In this document: piece after piece, positions 22,441 to 34,091 of the stretch
Position numbering within the stretch: the first letter of the stretch is position 1
Layout: every line of letters begins with the position of its first letter
NCBI GenBank assembly: GCA_030867875.1
Contig: JAOWCC010000019.1
Location: 80,070,861-80,134,860, forward strand
DNA from: Actinernus sp. WN-2022
Taxonomy: Eukaryota; Cnidaria; Anthozoa; Actiniaria; Actinernidae
Direction of reading: 5' to 3'
DNA length: 64,000 nt
Made by a program: the position numbers and the translations under genes
Notes under the pieces: model-generated
Databases searched by the model: none
What the model saw: the letters and a program-made list of their open reading frames with translations, nothing else
Told to the model about the DNA's origin: nothing

Positions 22441-24359
22441 GGATTTATCGAGTTAAAAAAAAGAAATTTACATAATTACAAATTTACGCTCGGTCGTTCT
22501 GTCATAAAATTCAAAATGGATTTACTCCGGAACAGTATACGCCCTATCGACGTGAAATTTTCTGTGTAGACTTTTATTATCGATGTCTAGAATACATACA
22601 AAGAACAGCTTTGTAGGACTTATGATTTAAATGTTAGTTTAGATGACGTCACAAAAACCAAGAATAGACAATTATTTAGTAAGAAATGGAAGTTACAGGA
22701 AACCTGAAGGAACGGAGTTAAGAGTGCTCTCTATGATGAACGCAACATTACAAGACGAGTCCAAACAGTAAGTTTTTCTACAGAGGGCATATTCCAAACG
22801 AGGAAGACAAGTTTTTATCGATTTGATCTCGTTTCTAAAATGTCACAGAAGCAATTGGAATAACTGTATGTCTTGTTTTATGGATTCAGACAAGACAATT
22901 TTGTTGAAATATTACAAAAGAGTTCAAATAAACTCGGACCGATCGCTTCATGAAAATTGACAACTATGATTATAACTTTAAACGCGGCCAACAACGTTAA
23001 GGTTCTATACAGTAAAATGTATTCCTCATTTTTACTGAACATATTTGCTATTTCCTTCGTTTTAAATATCCGTCTGTTTTTAATGGGTACATTAGCTGGG
23101 GAAACCAACCGCGTTCCTAAACTGAATATGGAACTTCAACAGCAATCCTATAACGAAGGGCGACTGTGGTCTCATAGTCAAACTACCATTCGCTGGAACT
23201 CATACCAGCAAATGGTGAAGAGTTTCAAAGACCCCTTCAAAGAAAGGTAATATATTAAATAAAATCAGACCTAGTTTAAGTGGGTCCTTGGAAGAACGGT
23301 TTAAAACTGAAGTTGGACCCAATTTTTTAGAAGAAGCTGCCACCAATATTTTTGTGGGATAGGGCCTTTTTTTTCCCGGAGCAATCGGTCCGGTAGCTAA
23401 ATTTTACGGATCAATGGGTCCGTTCGCTTAGAACTACGCTGGACATCGCTGGAGCATTGAGGAAGACGAGGGTACCTCCCCTCAGTGTTTTCTTAAACTT
23501 CTTTGAGAATTCTTGCCTGTTTTAAACTTATAGTGCGTAAGAAATTGCATTTCTTCAAAGTCAAAGGAGTTTGAATGTCTTATTTCAACGGTACAACAGT
23601 GTACAATTAAATGCTGGAGAAATTTTCCAAATTATAATTACTTGGACAAGAAACTCATCTGTTCATTTGAGCCACAAACATAGTAAAACTAGCCACAAAC
23701 ATAGTAAAACTAGGACTGGACAAGAAAATATTTGGAACCGGGAAGATGGATCCCAGTGGATTGACAATAAGAGCTCGACGTCGAAAGAGAGATACAAAGT
23801 TATTAGGTTTAGTATTTGTTTTCTAGACTAAATAGGCCCCCTTTAGCTAGTAATATATTTGAGTTGTTTGATGTCTATCCGGGCAGGGCAGGACGGGTAG
23901 TTTAGTTTTTAAGAGTCTCGTCATTATTTTTATCGAGTATCTGATCGGTTCACACACAGCCCACACGCGCGTTAGAATAAGACCACCCCTGTAGCTACCA
24001 GGCGCCGACCAGTGCTCACCATATAACTCTGGTATAGGTAGGCTGACAACTGTTAAAAGCGTGATTTAGCAAGGAAAATTTGCAACCGAAGCATTTTTAT
24101 AGTATGATCTGTGAAAAGTCCTTAAAGAACAAATAGCAATATTGTACTGAGTAAAGACTGGCTGTTATTTACATATCTATTTTACTTTTGTGATTTTCAA
24201 CGGCCTGCCTGCATCACTGTCTCATGACCTTTCTCTTTGGGATGGCAAGTAGAGTAAGGGACTCGGGGTGTTCAAAACAAACCTGCCGGATACTTTAACT
24301 GATGAATTACTCCGCCATTTAATATATATGAAATTCACGCCGGTATCGTGATGCTGTAC
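22441..24359. other. intergenic, one weak exon candidate
   Basis: Apart from the frame at 22957-23250, nothing is supported. AGCCACAAACATAGTAAAAC is duplicated in tandem near 23670-23710. Confidence 0.45.
22957..23250 (+). CDS. possible first exon, unrecognised
   Basis: A 97-codon frame starts at ATG and contains a hydrophobic stretch (FLLNIFAISFVLNIRLFL, about residues 26-43). A polar region without repeats follows, and the frame ends next to a fair splice donor (AAAG|GTAATA near 23247). A signal-anchor first exon would look like this, but no family is recognised and chance cannot be excluded. No promoter or partner exon was found. Confidence 0.2.
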   Translation: MTTMIITLNAANNVKVLYSKMYSSFLLNIFAISFVLNIRLFLMGTLAGETNRVPKLNMELQQQSYNEGRLWSHSQTTIRWNSYQQMVKSFKDPFKER

Positions 24360-24517
24360 TATAGAGGTTTTGCACCACCACGTGATGGCAGCCATGTTGG
24401 TGGCCAGAACAATGAGATTTGTTCAATCATGTGAAATTAAATCTCAAAGGAATAACATTCTATTGTTCTGGCCACGAACATGGCTGCCATCACGTGGTGG
24501 TGCAAAACCTCTATAGT
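24360..24517. mobile_element. palindromic MITE (AGAGGTTTTGCACC), copy 1
   Basis: A 158-bp element whose arms TATAGAGGTTTTGCACC and GGTGCAAAACCTCTATA are perfect. They pair over about 55 bp, including CACGTGATGGCAGCC. The core includes AAATCTCAAAGGAATAAC. TA at the borders suggests Tc1/mariner-type insertion. A second copy is at 41845-42022. Confidence 0.9.
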
Positions 24518-26785
24518 GGGTCGTTTTCATGTGGACTTAAATGATAAAACAAGTTATTGAGCAGGTTAGTTTGAACGCTCTCGGTCTGTTCAGGGTTGGT
24601 ATTGTAGTTCGATTTGTCGGTTTCGAGTTGCGGTAGTTCGATCGATTCAGCTCCGAAATTCGGATTTGTCACTTTCGTAGAAAGTGGATTTGATAGAGGG
24701 TAGCTTTATAGTCGACGCACTGCAGTGGAGGACACCAACTCGTGGCATCATGGAGGAGCTTTACATCTTAGGACTTTCTTAGACATGGCAGCTTCTTAGG
24801 TTTGTTCCTTCAGAATGTAGGTGAGTGTTTGAATATAAATTGCGAGATTTTGGAATTTAGAAATCACTAAGTACGACCAAAATAAATGCAAAAGAGTTTA
24901 CCAAGAATAGTCAAACAAATGCCTCCATCTGATGTTTAGGAATTCCAGCTGTAGCTATTTAAAAATGATAACTGATCAGAATTGAGAGATACCAGCCAAC
25001 GGCACTGGAATTACTCGACACCGATCAGTATTCATCCGTCTGAACCAGACGTTGTTGTGATTAGGGACCTTAAGCAAGCACGACGACGACGACGACATCG
25101 TCATCTAGGACGACGGCATAAAACAATAGCCTTAATTAAAAAATACAATAACTGCACGTGAAAGTGCTCGCAGCTATAGTCACCACATTTTTACCGTTCT
25201 CCGGAACTCTCTCCTGATCTTATTTTGCAAAAATATGTTTTTTTAAAAGGCAGCTATATAGGCAAATAAATGAAATAGCACACACCAAATTTCGGGAGAA
25301 AACGCTTTTCTTCATCCCGTCGTCACTGCCATCGCCATCCTGGTTGCTTAAGTTCCCTATTGACCGATTTAGCTTGTACATTTGTTGTCCGAATTCAGAT
25401 CATGTGACAGCTCTCCAGAGGATTCAGTTCTTTGTTTTTCAGTTAGAGAAGTTTGTACATTTCCCCTTTGGATACAGAAAAACAAGAGAACATTACTCAA
25501 GGGAAAAGTCAGGTGACCTGAATTGATTGGCTTATTTATAAGTGGAGCGCGGGTCAGCAGCTGCGAAGTCAGGTCTATTTCAGTTGCAAATACGCTTTCG
25601 CCAAAATTATTTTCTCGATCTTTTAGATTCTTGAACACATGTAGTACACTTATTTATGTACTAGGAAATGTTAGAAAGCTTTTTCAAAACGGTCCTACAC
25701 CTGACTTGCGGTTTTCATACCCTCGAGCCACCTTACTTTGTCCGAAAATTCGATTATTTAATATTCGATTCCGGTCATGATGGCTTAATTCGATCCGAAA
25801 AATAACCAGATTTAGTCGTGTTTATTTGAGGATTGACATTTATTAAGTGTTTCATTTCGATTAATTTCATTTTCTTTCCAGTTTCTCATCGAATTTCTCC
25901 AATTATAATTTTCCTTCGGAACTCTTGAATTAGACAGTTTTTTTGATTTCATATAATAATACAAATCGGTGATTAGGATATGTGCAAAATATTTTTATGA
26001 CGTGTGGTTAGCAAATAGGTGTAAAATAGGTTACTGTTGTTTAGTATATATTTTGTATTACACATAACGTACTGGTACTTGATGTATAAGGTCGAATAAA
26101 ATTATATTTTAAGGCATGCACTTCGATAAAATAGCGATGGAACATCCGACATGCATGTAGGTTCAGTACTTGACAATGTTGTGTCAAGAACCTAATAAGC
26201 TAGAACATATCACTGTAGACCGTCTACAGACAAACCTATAAATCCTGAGGGAGGGTAGTACAAGGGCACTACTTCGGGGTGATCTCATATCTGGAGATAA
26301 CCATTAGATTTAGCTTCGAATTCGTTTAGACAATGATTTCGTAATATATTTAGGCTCTGCTCTCGATATCGATTACTATGGCTAGCATTACAGCAGATTT
26401 CGTGTGAGCTAGTGGGAATCAAATACTCTGTAAACTAACTCTGTAATTTGATTGGATCAGTACACAATGGGAACCATTTCAAAGTCGGGGGTCATAATAA
26501 ACTAATTTCAAAGATTTATTCTATGATATTCTGTCAGTTTTTTAAAACTCAGTTCAGGTCATCTATTATACTAATTCAGCTTTAAAGAAACTGAGCATTT
26601 GCTTTTCTCGTCCCACTTTTATATTTGTCTTCGCTAAATGTGTGGGTATGTGGTGGAGTGTGGTATTCGACTTTACAATAATTTGAATAGAAACTTACGA
26701 TTTTCACATATGACGTTTTTTTCCTTTACTAACAACTCATAAACTGTATTTTATCTAAAAATCTATGTTTTTGTGATAGCAAGGC
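24518..26785. other. intergenic, nothing coding
   Basis: No supported gene. Holds the second copy of the dispersed repeat (25391-25485) and a GAC triplet run near 25080-25097. Confidence 0.5.
25391..25485 (+). repeat. dispersed repeat, copy 2 of 2
   Basis: Matches 20721-20815 (CATGTGACAGCTCTCCAGAG and onward). Confidence 0.7.
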
Positions 26786-26990
26786 GCCATTGAGAATAAT
26801 GCATTAATGAGATGACGTCACCTCGGGAATCGACCTAGGCTTTTACTTTTACCGTCATGGATCAGGAAAGGTCACGTTTCCACGATTTCAAACAAGCGTA
26901 GAAGATAGAGTATTCTCTGTAAACCAAACATTCCTTCGCAGAAGTACTCAAAACTTTTCGGAGGTTAATAGCTATGAAAATTGCACGAAG
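26786..26990. mobile_element. solo arm of the 21.9 kb foldback family
   Basis: GAGAATAATGCATTAATGAG, CCTAGGCTTTTACTTTTACC, CACGATTTCAAACAAGCG and CAGAAGTACTCAAAAC occur in the same order as in the right half of 21882-22436, with more substitutions. The left half is missing. Confidence 0.75.
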
Positions 26991-27789
26991 GCCACCAACA
27001 TGACGGCTATGACGTCACGTGAAAACACTCTATAGATGACTAACACTCATAATTGCGCGCTATTGTGCTTTCTTTGTGCTGAAGGTGTTGCTGTTTTTCC
27101 TTGGTATGCATGACGTACGATACGGGGAGAAGAGCACTGAATTGAGCCGCCACACAAACTAGCTTTAACAGCGGAGAATCGGCTATTTTTCGACCTTCAA
27201 AACGTATTTCCTCTTTTTTTTTTAGACTTACACCACAAAGAAATAAAATAGCAGAACCTATTTCTCTTGAATACAAGTTTGTATAGTCGTAGGATTGATT
27301 TAGTGTTCAGTTCTCCTTTAAGACAATGTAAGGTCAGTATCGCTATTTTTTCAATCGTGTTAATATGGCCATGTTCTCGTAATTAGGTGTATACCGGCTA
27401 ACATTCATTTTGTTATACTTTTCAGGGTGTTAGGTAAATGTTGCCCAATAAATAAAGTGACGTAAAAATAAATCATGATCGTCTTTCTTTTTCATTAACT
27501 GAAAAGAAGTACTGGGACTGCTCACGTGACGTCACCATCTTGGTTGACAGATCTCAGATCCGCCACGTCTTTGTATCCTGCGAGGAGAGGTTTCTCATCT
27601 CTTTGCCTTTCCTGTCCCCCCGTTGTTGTTTTGAGACAGACCTAAACATAAACATATTTTATTTGGAGTCTTATACAATAAAGTACATAGACTAAAGTCC
27701 AAATAACGAGCTATACTAATTTATAAATAGTGATTACATCATTATTTCACAGAACTTCATGTCTGTATTCAAGATAAAACGATACAGTA
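26991..27789. other. intergenic
   Basis: No gene supported. 27577-27625 resembles the inner part of the foldback arms at 30.7 and 31.2 kb (GAGAGGTTTCTCATCTC, TTTGCCTTTCC), probably a fragment of the same family. Confidence 0.45.
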
Positions 27790-28430
27790 TACTAACATCC
27801 CCCCCCCCCCCAGGTATTTGTCGTGAATCTGTAACTAGTTGCGCAATAAAAAAAACTCAGAACTAATTTTATATTGTTTTCGTTTTAGATTTCTACCGTA
27901 ACGTTCTTTTGGGTTTTCTGCGACTCTCCTTTGGGTTTTCTACGACTCCGCTTTTGGGTTTGCTACGACTCCGCTTTTGGGTTTGCTACGACTCCGCTTT
28001 TGGGTTTGCTACGACTCCGCTTTTGGGTTTTCTACGACTCTGCTTTTCCGTTTTCTACAACTCTGCTTTTCCGTTTTCTACGATTCGGTTTTCTACGACT
28101 CTCCTTTAGGCACCTGTATACTAACATCCTTTTTTTGTTTTAATCTTTCAGAGTATTTGTAGTTTGTGTTCACTGATATATGTGAACAGTACGTGTAATA
28201 TAAAATGCACAGAACCAATTTTATTGTTTTTTCCTTTGGGTTTTCTGCGACACTCTTTTGGGTGTTTTCTGCGACTGTCCTTTAGGTACTAGTATAGTAA
28301 CATACCTTTTTTCAGGTTGTTTGTGTTCACCGAGAACTGTGAACTTTACGTGTTGCGCAATAAATAAAATACACAGAACCAATTGTTTTTGTTTTGTTTT
28401 TCTTGTGATTTTACTTTTAGGTTTCTGCGC
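27790..28430 (+). repeat. higher-order repeat with 23-bp tandem cores
   Basis: Three longer units start near 27790, 28115 and 28290. Each contains (T/A)ACTAACAT-like sequence, a C- or T-run, CAGG or CAGAG plus TTTGT, and CACAGAACCAATT-like sequence. Unit 1 carries about eight copies of a 23-bp core (CTTTTGGGTTTGCTACGACT plus CCG) from 27905 to 28090; unit 2 has only two degenerate copies. The core period of 23 is not a multiple of three, so open frames across it are not evidence of protein. Confidence 0.8.
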
Positions 28431-28556
28431 TTTTTCGGTTTTGCTCGACCTACTTCTCGGTTCAGTTTCCTCGACCTTCTCGGTTCAGTTTCCTCGACCT
28501 TCTCGGTTCAGTTTCCTCGACCTTCTCGGTTCAGTTTCACCACAATTTTCTTATTT
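28431..28556 (+). repeat. 23-bp tandem array, four units
   Basis: CTCGGTTCAGTTTCCTCGAC plus CTT is repeated four times from about 28463 to 28538, with an imperfect lead-in. A different sequence but the same period as the array at 27.9 kb. Confidence 0.85.
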
Positions 28557-28980
28557 GGCATCCGAATTACGCAGGTTTACGGCGGTTTCACCACAATTGT
28601 TTCTTATTTGGCATCCGAATTACGCAGGTTTACGGCGGTTTCATCACAATTGTTTCTTATTTGGCATCCGAATTACGCAGGTTTACGGCGGTTTCACCAC
28701 AATTGTTTCTTATTTGGCATCCGAATTACGCAGGTTTACGGCGGTTTCATCACAATTGTTTCTATTTGGCATCCGAATTACGCAGGTTTACGGCGGTTTC
28801 ACCACAATTTTCTTATTTGGCATCCGAATTACGCAGGATCGGAGTACGGCGGTTTCAACACAATTTTCTTATTTGGCATCCGAATTACGCAGGTTTACGG
28901 CGGTTTCATCACAATTCTTTCTTATTTGGCATCCGACTTACGCAGGTCTACGGCGGTTTCAACACAATCCTCTCTTGTAA
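28557..28980 (+). repeat. 53-bp minisatellite, eight units
   Basis: GGCATCCGAATTACGCAGG recurs at 28557, 28610, 28663, 28716, 28768, 28819, 28875 and 28928 (periods 53, 53, 53, 52, 51, 56, 53). The 56-bp unit holds a small insertion (GATCGGAG). Three overlapping long frames through the array arise because 53 is not divisible by three; I do not call them genes. Confidence 0.95.
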
Positions 28981-29047
28981 TTGTCTCTTGTTTTGTGTTA
29001 GGCCTTGAATAGTTTTAATTTTGGTTTTCGATATAAGTCCGTTAAAA

Positions 29048-29150
29048 GATCATGCGTAGTATTGTACAAATCCTATCTTTATTTGGCGGCCAGGTACGAT
29101 ACGGGTGGTCCGCCAGTTCAAACAAAGGATTTGTACAACTGCTCATGATC
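29048..29150. repeat. 103-bp hairpin
   Basis: GATCATG...AGTATTGTACAAATCCT at the left pairs with AGGATTTGTACAACTGCTCA and TGATC at the right; GGCGG and CCGCC flank the loop. It could be a very short MITE or a structured RNA. Confidence 0.75.
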
Positions 29151-29660
29151 GTGAAACTGGGCTATTGTTTGGATTCAATTTGGAAGCACATTTTTTTTTA
29201 TTCAATTGGCATCGTTATTCCGAGCCGTAATACACACACCAAACAAATACTCAGTGGTGTTACAGCGCACGCGCGGCAGTTAGCCGCGAGGACTGGGTGC
29301 AAGTCCCAGCTGAGTACCAGTCCATCACATTAATTAATGCATGGCGGCTCGACTTAGATGCAGGGGGAATAAGTAAAACACAAAGACAACAAAAACACAA
29401 TTCATCTCTGTACCCTATTATAGTCTGCGCCAATCGATATTTGGCTCGTTGGACGTCGCGATGCTATTCAGTCGGATTCGGTTCCAGTTCCAAGCGGATT
29501 TTACTCGCACCATTTCCTTTCTTGAATTCACCCTTCTCGACAATAGATTTTGCGTGGCTAGCCTCGCACTGAGCAGATTCAGACTGGGACTCAACATGGC
29601 CACCGCGTGAGACGGGTGATTTCATGTAGCCAAGTTATCACGGGCGATGGATGACAAACT
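29151..29660. other. intergenic
   Basis: No supported gene; overlapping frames on both strands are unrecognised. Confidence 0.45.
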
Positions 29661-30141
29661 ACAGTTGAACCTCGTAAGGCTCCAGGAAAAGTGGTCGCTT
29701 ACGAGAGTAGCCACCACAGGAAGCCCACACTTCAGTAATATGATATCGGGTCTTTGTACAGGGAATATCAATACAACAACATATTTTATCATTACAGTTT
29801 ATTATTATGGTTTTGTAATGATCCAACCTCAAAACCTTCATAAGTTGGCAAACATTTCAGCGAACATGAACATGAACTTCAACAGATAAATGGGGCTTGA
29901 ACAGTGTCAAATATTTCTACAGTACTGTAAAGTTTTACAGTTTATGACCTCCGGGGTGGTCGCTTACCGGAGGTAGAATACCAAAGAAACAACTCCCAAG
30001 CCCAAAAGGTGGTCGCGGTTGCTTTATACGAGAGGTGGGCGCTTACGAGAGTTATCAAATGCAGTGATTTGATGAGCGAGAGACAACCGGCTTTTGGTAA
30101 GTGTCGCTTGAGAGAGGTAATCGCACGCAGAGGTTCAAACT
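29661..30141. mobile_element. possible pogo/mariner-type MITE
   Basis: CAGTTGAACCTCGTAAGG at the left and GCAGAGGTTCAAAC at the right give a short imperfect inverted repeat. GGTCGCTTACGAGAG-like words recur four to five times inside. The CAG start and AACCTC motif resemble pogo/Tigger ends. No transposase. Confidence 0.4.
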
Positions 30142-30505
30142 AATACCAAACGGACAACGATTGTAACTGAAGGAAAAGATAATCTCCAGCTAACTAGAAT
30201 GTATCAAATGATCGATACAGGTCTCGCACCCGATCACTGACCTCCCTGGACGGGATAACTGCTGTCTTGATGAACACTGCGCATGTCTATGACGTCAACG
30301 CCTGAACCCTTATTTCACGTTTTTCATCAAAATTGTTCTATTTCATATAGTTCACAAGTACAGTACAATATTCGCAAAAGGCGAATATGAACTAGTACTT
30401 ATAAATCATTAATAAAGGGTACTAACCACAATCTAAACGCATCATTAAGTCACATGGGTACCACCCCTGTGAACCAGATACAAAGTTGTAGTTAGCTCTA
30501 TTAGA
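30142..30505. other. intergenic
   Basis: Nothing recognised. Confidence 0.5.
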
Positions 30506-31462
30506 ATTGTCACAGTAAAAGTAGTTAAACAAACAGTGCAAACAAATAAAATCAGATGTTACTGTGTTTTAGTCAAGATCCTGTTACTACGTTTATATAA
30601 TTATGTACTATTTACAATATCAGCGACCGAATAATGTATCCGCTAGTGTAGTTATAGTATCACTTGATAGAGAACTCTATTATATCCTGCGAGCAGAGGT
30701 TTCTCATCTCTTTGCCTTTCCTGTCGCCGAAAGAAACCTCTGCCATGAAACGATTGCTTTTCCCGTTGAACATTGCGCACTTGCAATCTCCAAAATCTTG
30801 TGAGATAAACCACGTGATAAACCAGTTACAAACCGGTCTTACCTGTTTGATATCGCTCGCGCATGACTTTTGGGCATTCTTCGCTGGTTCTGCAAGAGCC
30901 CACAGTATCCTTCGCAGCCGTTATTTATGTCATCGCGCAGTTTGTTTTGCCGACGATCATACGAAAGGGCTTCAAACTCCGGCTTTGTCGACTTCTTATT
31001 TTGCTGAACTGCTCAGAAGACCTCGAAATTACCGTTCAATAAATCTACCTTAATTTATCCTCTCTCGAAGAAGGAAATATATTTTATTTTCTATACTTCG
31101 CCAACAATAGGAAATGAACAATCTGAAATCTACAATGAATTTACGATGTTTACCGTCTCGTTTTTCTCGGCCAATGGAAATCCAGATACCGTGGCGAATG
31201 CTCAACGCGAAAAGCAATCGTTTCGTGGCAGGTTTCTTTCGGCGACAGGAAAGGCAAAGAGATGAGAAACCTCTGCTCGCAGGGTATATTAGAGTTCTCT
31301 ATCAAGTGATACTATAACTACACTAGCGGATACATTATTCGGTCGCTGATATTGTAAATAGTACATAATTATATAAACGTAGTAACAGGATCTTGACTAA
31401 AACACAGTAACATCTGATTTTATTTGTTTGCACTGTTTGTTTAACTACTTTTACTGTGACAA
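30506..31462. mobile_element. foldback element with about 272-bp arms
   Basis: The left arm (30506-30778) and right arm (31193-31462) are almost identical inverted copies, beginning ATTGTCACAGTAAAAGTAG. Each arm also contains its own hairpin (GCAGAGGTTTC against GAAACCTCTGCC). The spacer of about 415 bp has no recognisable coding content. High arm identity implies a recent insertion or gene conversion between arms. Confidence 0.9.
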
Positions 31463-32288
31463 TTAAATATTAATAATAACGTAATGGTACTGTTGTTAAA
31501 ACATTATTTTGCACTCACGTAGCCAGTGTTTCATCTCTTTCGTCCTCAAAACTAGCAAACAAATGAACTCCGACGTGAACTTGAAGCGAATAATTACTAC
31601 ATGTAACAACTCGACAACTCTTTCCCGATCCCATGCAATCGGTATTTGTAAAAACAAAAACACTTCAAATTTGTTTTTAACAGTATGAACACAAAATATC
31701 ACCAAAAAGAAGACACTAAAAACAGCAGTTTCAGCAGTATTCATCCGAATGCCTCATTTCAATACAATGAAGCACTATTCAAACTGTAGAGTAGTAGTAC
31801 GTGCTTGAGGGTGTTCCTGTTTCAATGCCTATATATGGCGCTTTATTACATCGAAGCGAGGCGTTCGGGTCGATACCGCTGAAATTGTTATTCGTAGACG
31901 CAGCTGCATTTTCCTGCTTCTTTTTTCAATGTTTTGGCTTGTACTCACATTTAGACCTTCTCTTTGCCAATGTATCCGATCCCATCCAAGGGTCACTAAA
32001 TTTTCAGAGGAAGGAGATTCTATCCTCTTCCAAATACCAGCAGCTTGATTTTGAAATCTCTGCAAGGTGTCCGACAACGCTTTCCCAAAATTACTCCAAA
32101 CATTACAACAATAATCAAGGTGGGATACTGGGTTAGGGATTTGTAAAAAAAAAAAAACTTGTCCCTATGGGAAGCCAAGGTCATTCAATCAAGCATTGAA
32201 ACGTTTTCGAAAGTAACTCAACTGCAACGTCTTCAGTTTAGGCAGAGAAAACTAAAGTTCTCAGATTTGTTCCGTTCCTCGGCGATCA
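31463..32288. other. intergenic
   Basis: No supported gene. Frames at 31801-32136 (+) and 31829-32077 (-) overlap and are unrecognised. Confidence 0.45.
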
Positions 32289-32411
32289 GGGCCGGGTTGT
32301 TCAAAGCCCGATTAGTGCTAATCCAGGGATAATTTCCTTGACAACCATGCAATATGTTCTGTGCAGAGTTAATTCAGGATTAACACTAATCGGGCTTTGA
32401 ACAACACGGCC
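32289..32411. mobile_element. palindromic MITE, GGCCGGGTTGTTCAAAGC ends
   Basis: A 123-bp element: GGCCGGGTTGTTCAAAGCCC at the left is matched by GGGCTTTGAACAACACGGCC at the right (one mismatch plus an offset), continuing through GATTAGTG. CAG on both sides could be a 3-bp duplication, as in PIF/Harbinger-type elements. Confidence 0.85.
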
Positions 32412-33460
32412 CAGAGTATTACAAAGTTATACCATGACAATTCGAGAAATTAGTGATTAAATTTCCCCTTATAATAAACCAAAACCAAAGTAATCACAGG
32501 AGCGAGTAAAAACACAACGAGCCAATCACAGCTAAAGTAAGGACATAATTGATTTTAATTGAAAAAAAAGCAACCAACAAGGAGGGAAGAGTAAATAATT
32601 GATAACTTACCAAAATGTGATGGGTTTGAGTTTGGTATTTATTTGATTGGTTCAGTAAAACATTTTCCCAGCCAATAGAAAAGGTAGTCCAAACGCAAAA
32701 CCAAATCAATCATTTTGCTTTCCACACTTGTTGAAAACTGCTATTACAAAGAGTCCTCTCTCTCACCTTGTAGTCATAGATTTTAATTTTAGTGTTCAGG
32801 AAAATTTGCGTGAAAAGAGGTGAGGAGAGATGAAACTATTTACATATACTCTGAATATGCTTGCCGAAAAGTAGCAATATTATTCGATAACACATCTTTG
32901 TTTACTAAACATATATTGTTTTGATAAACTATATATCCATTTTTAAAATATATTCATTCCATAATTTCATATAAATTTATTCAATAAAAATAACAACAAC
33001 AACAATAAAGTCGTCTATATTGATTCAATAAAAAAACCGATTCATTCAATAAAGAAATATTAATTCTATAATATAACATTCATTCGTTACAGAATATATT
33101 CATTCGATAAAAAAACAGACAACCAAGACACAAATTATAGACACCGAGGTAAGTTTTATTCATTTTATTACAGTATATTTATCGAAAAGCTATATTTAAA
33201 AATTCCCATACAAACCCTTATAAATTTACATAAAATAGCTTGGGCTTCCCGTGGTTCGAAAACAGTCACTATTCGAATTTGCCTTTTTAAAGATTCATGT
33301 ACATTTTGGTCAAGTAACAGTTCCTTTACAAGAATCATAAGGTTATAAAGTAGTCGAGAGAGATGGGACACCAAATTTGAGCGAAATTTCCTCCGAGACG
33401 GACTTTACACTTCAAAATCTAATTTGAATTTGCCATCTTGTTTAGTTAATATGTAAATAC
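32412..33460. other. intergenic, very AT-rich
   Basis: 32930-33110 is rich in ATTCATT/TCAATAAA words, a low-complexity drift. No gene. Confidence 0.5.
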
Positions 33461-33580
33461 ATTAAGTGACCCGCGAGTGTAATCCCGAGCGGTGTGGAAT
33501 CTGATTGGTTGATCATGTCACGTGTTGTGTAAAATCGCAACACGATAGAACAAACACACACATGACACAAGCAGCGCCGG
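33461..33580 (+). repeat. LTR-like repeat, copy 3
   Basis: Best match to 11306-11455 (AAGTGACCCGCGAGTGT, CCCGAGCGGTGT, AGCAGCGCCGG). No gag follows, so it may be a solo end. Confidence 0.65.
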
Positions 33581-34091
33581 AGTAAGAAGTATTTTTGATG
33601 TCGGAAAACAAACTGTTATGAACAACTTCAAGTGAAAGTTGTTGAATTTCGGAAATGAAAATAACTGTACATGCATGCATCCAAGAGTTAAAAATGAAAT
33701 ATTCCTCAACTAATTTTTCATATAAGTCAACTTGGTTTGATTAACAGCCACGAAACAGCAAAACTCTTGTGCACTTAACTAACATCAACAACTGATAGAT
33801 GATGCTACAAACTTTAAATCGCGTGTACCGCATCTCGGAAAGTAAAGGGGCTATATTAACTCCCCCAATGATAAACTTTCTCATGACTATACACGGACAA
33901 AAATACCTACTCGGATTAGCAGAGTATGCTTTCCTAGTAAACTGGAAAAAAATTTGAAACAATTTTCACTAATGTTGGCAAAGATTTGAGTGGGTGAAAA
34001 ATAGTAATCTATTCTATAACACTCGCATACATGCCCAGTCGTATTTAGGTATGGGATAAATATTGACCTAGCGGCCTAAGCCAAAGCATTG
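33581..34091. other. intergenic
   Basis: Nothing recognised beyond a CATGCATGCAT word near 33671. Confidence 0.5.

Noticed and set aside
28258..29012. Frames of 115-240 codons with repeated HPNYAGLRRF-like peptide
   Set aside because: The 53-bp unit is not a multiple of three, so the same peptide appears in three frames. There is no start context, signal or homology.
29270..29320. tRNA-like GCGCGGCAGTTAGCC with GGGTGCAAGTCCC
   Set aside because: The B box is weak and no cloverleaf or A box could be placed.
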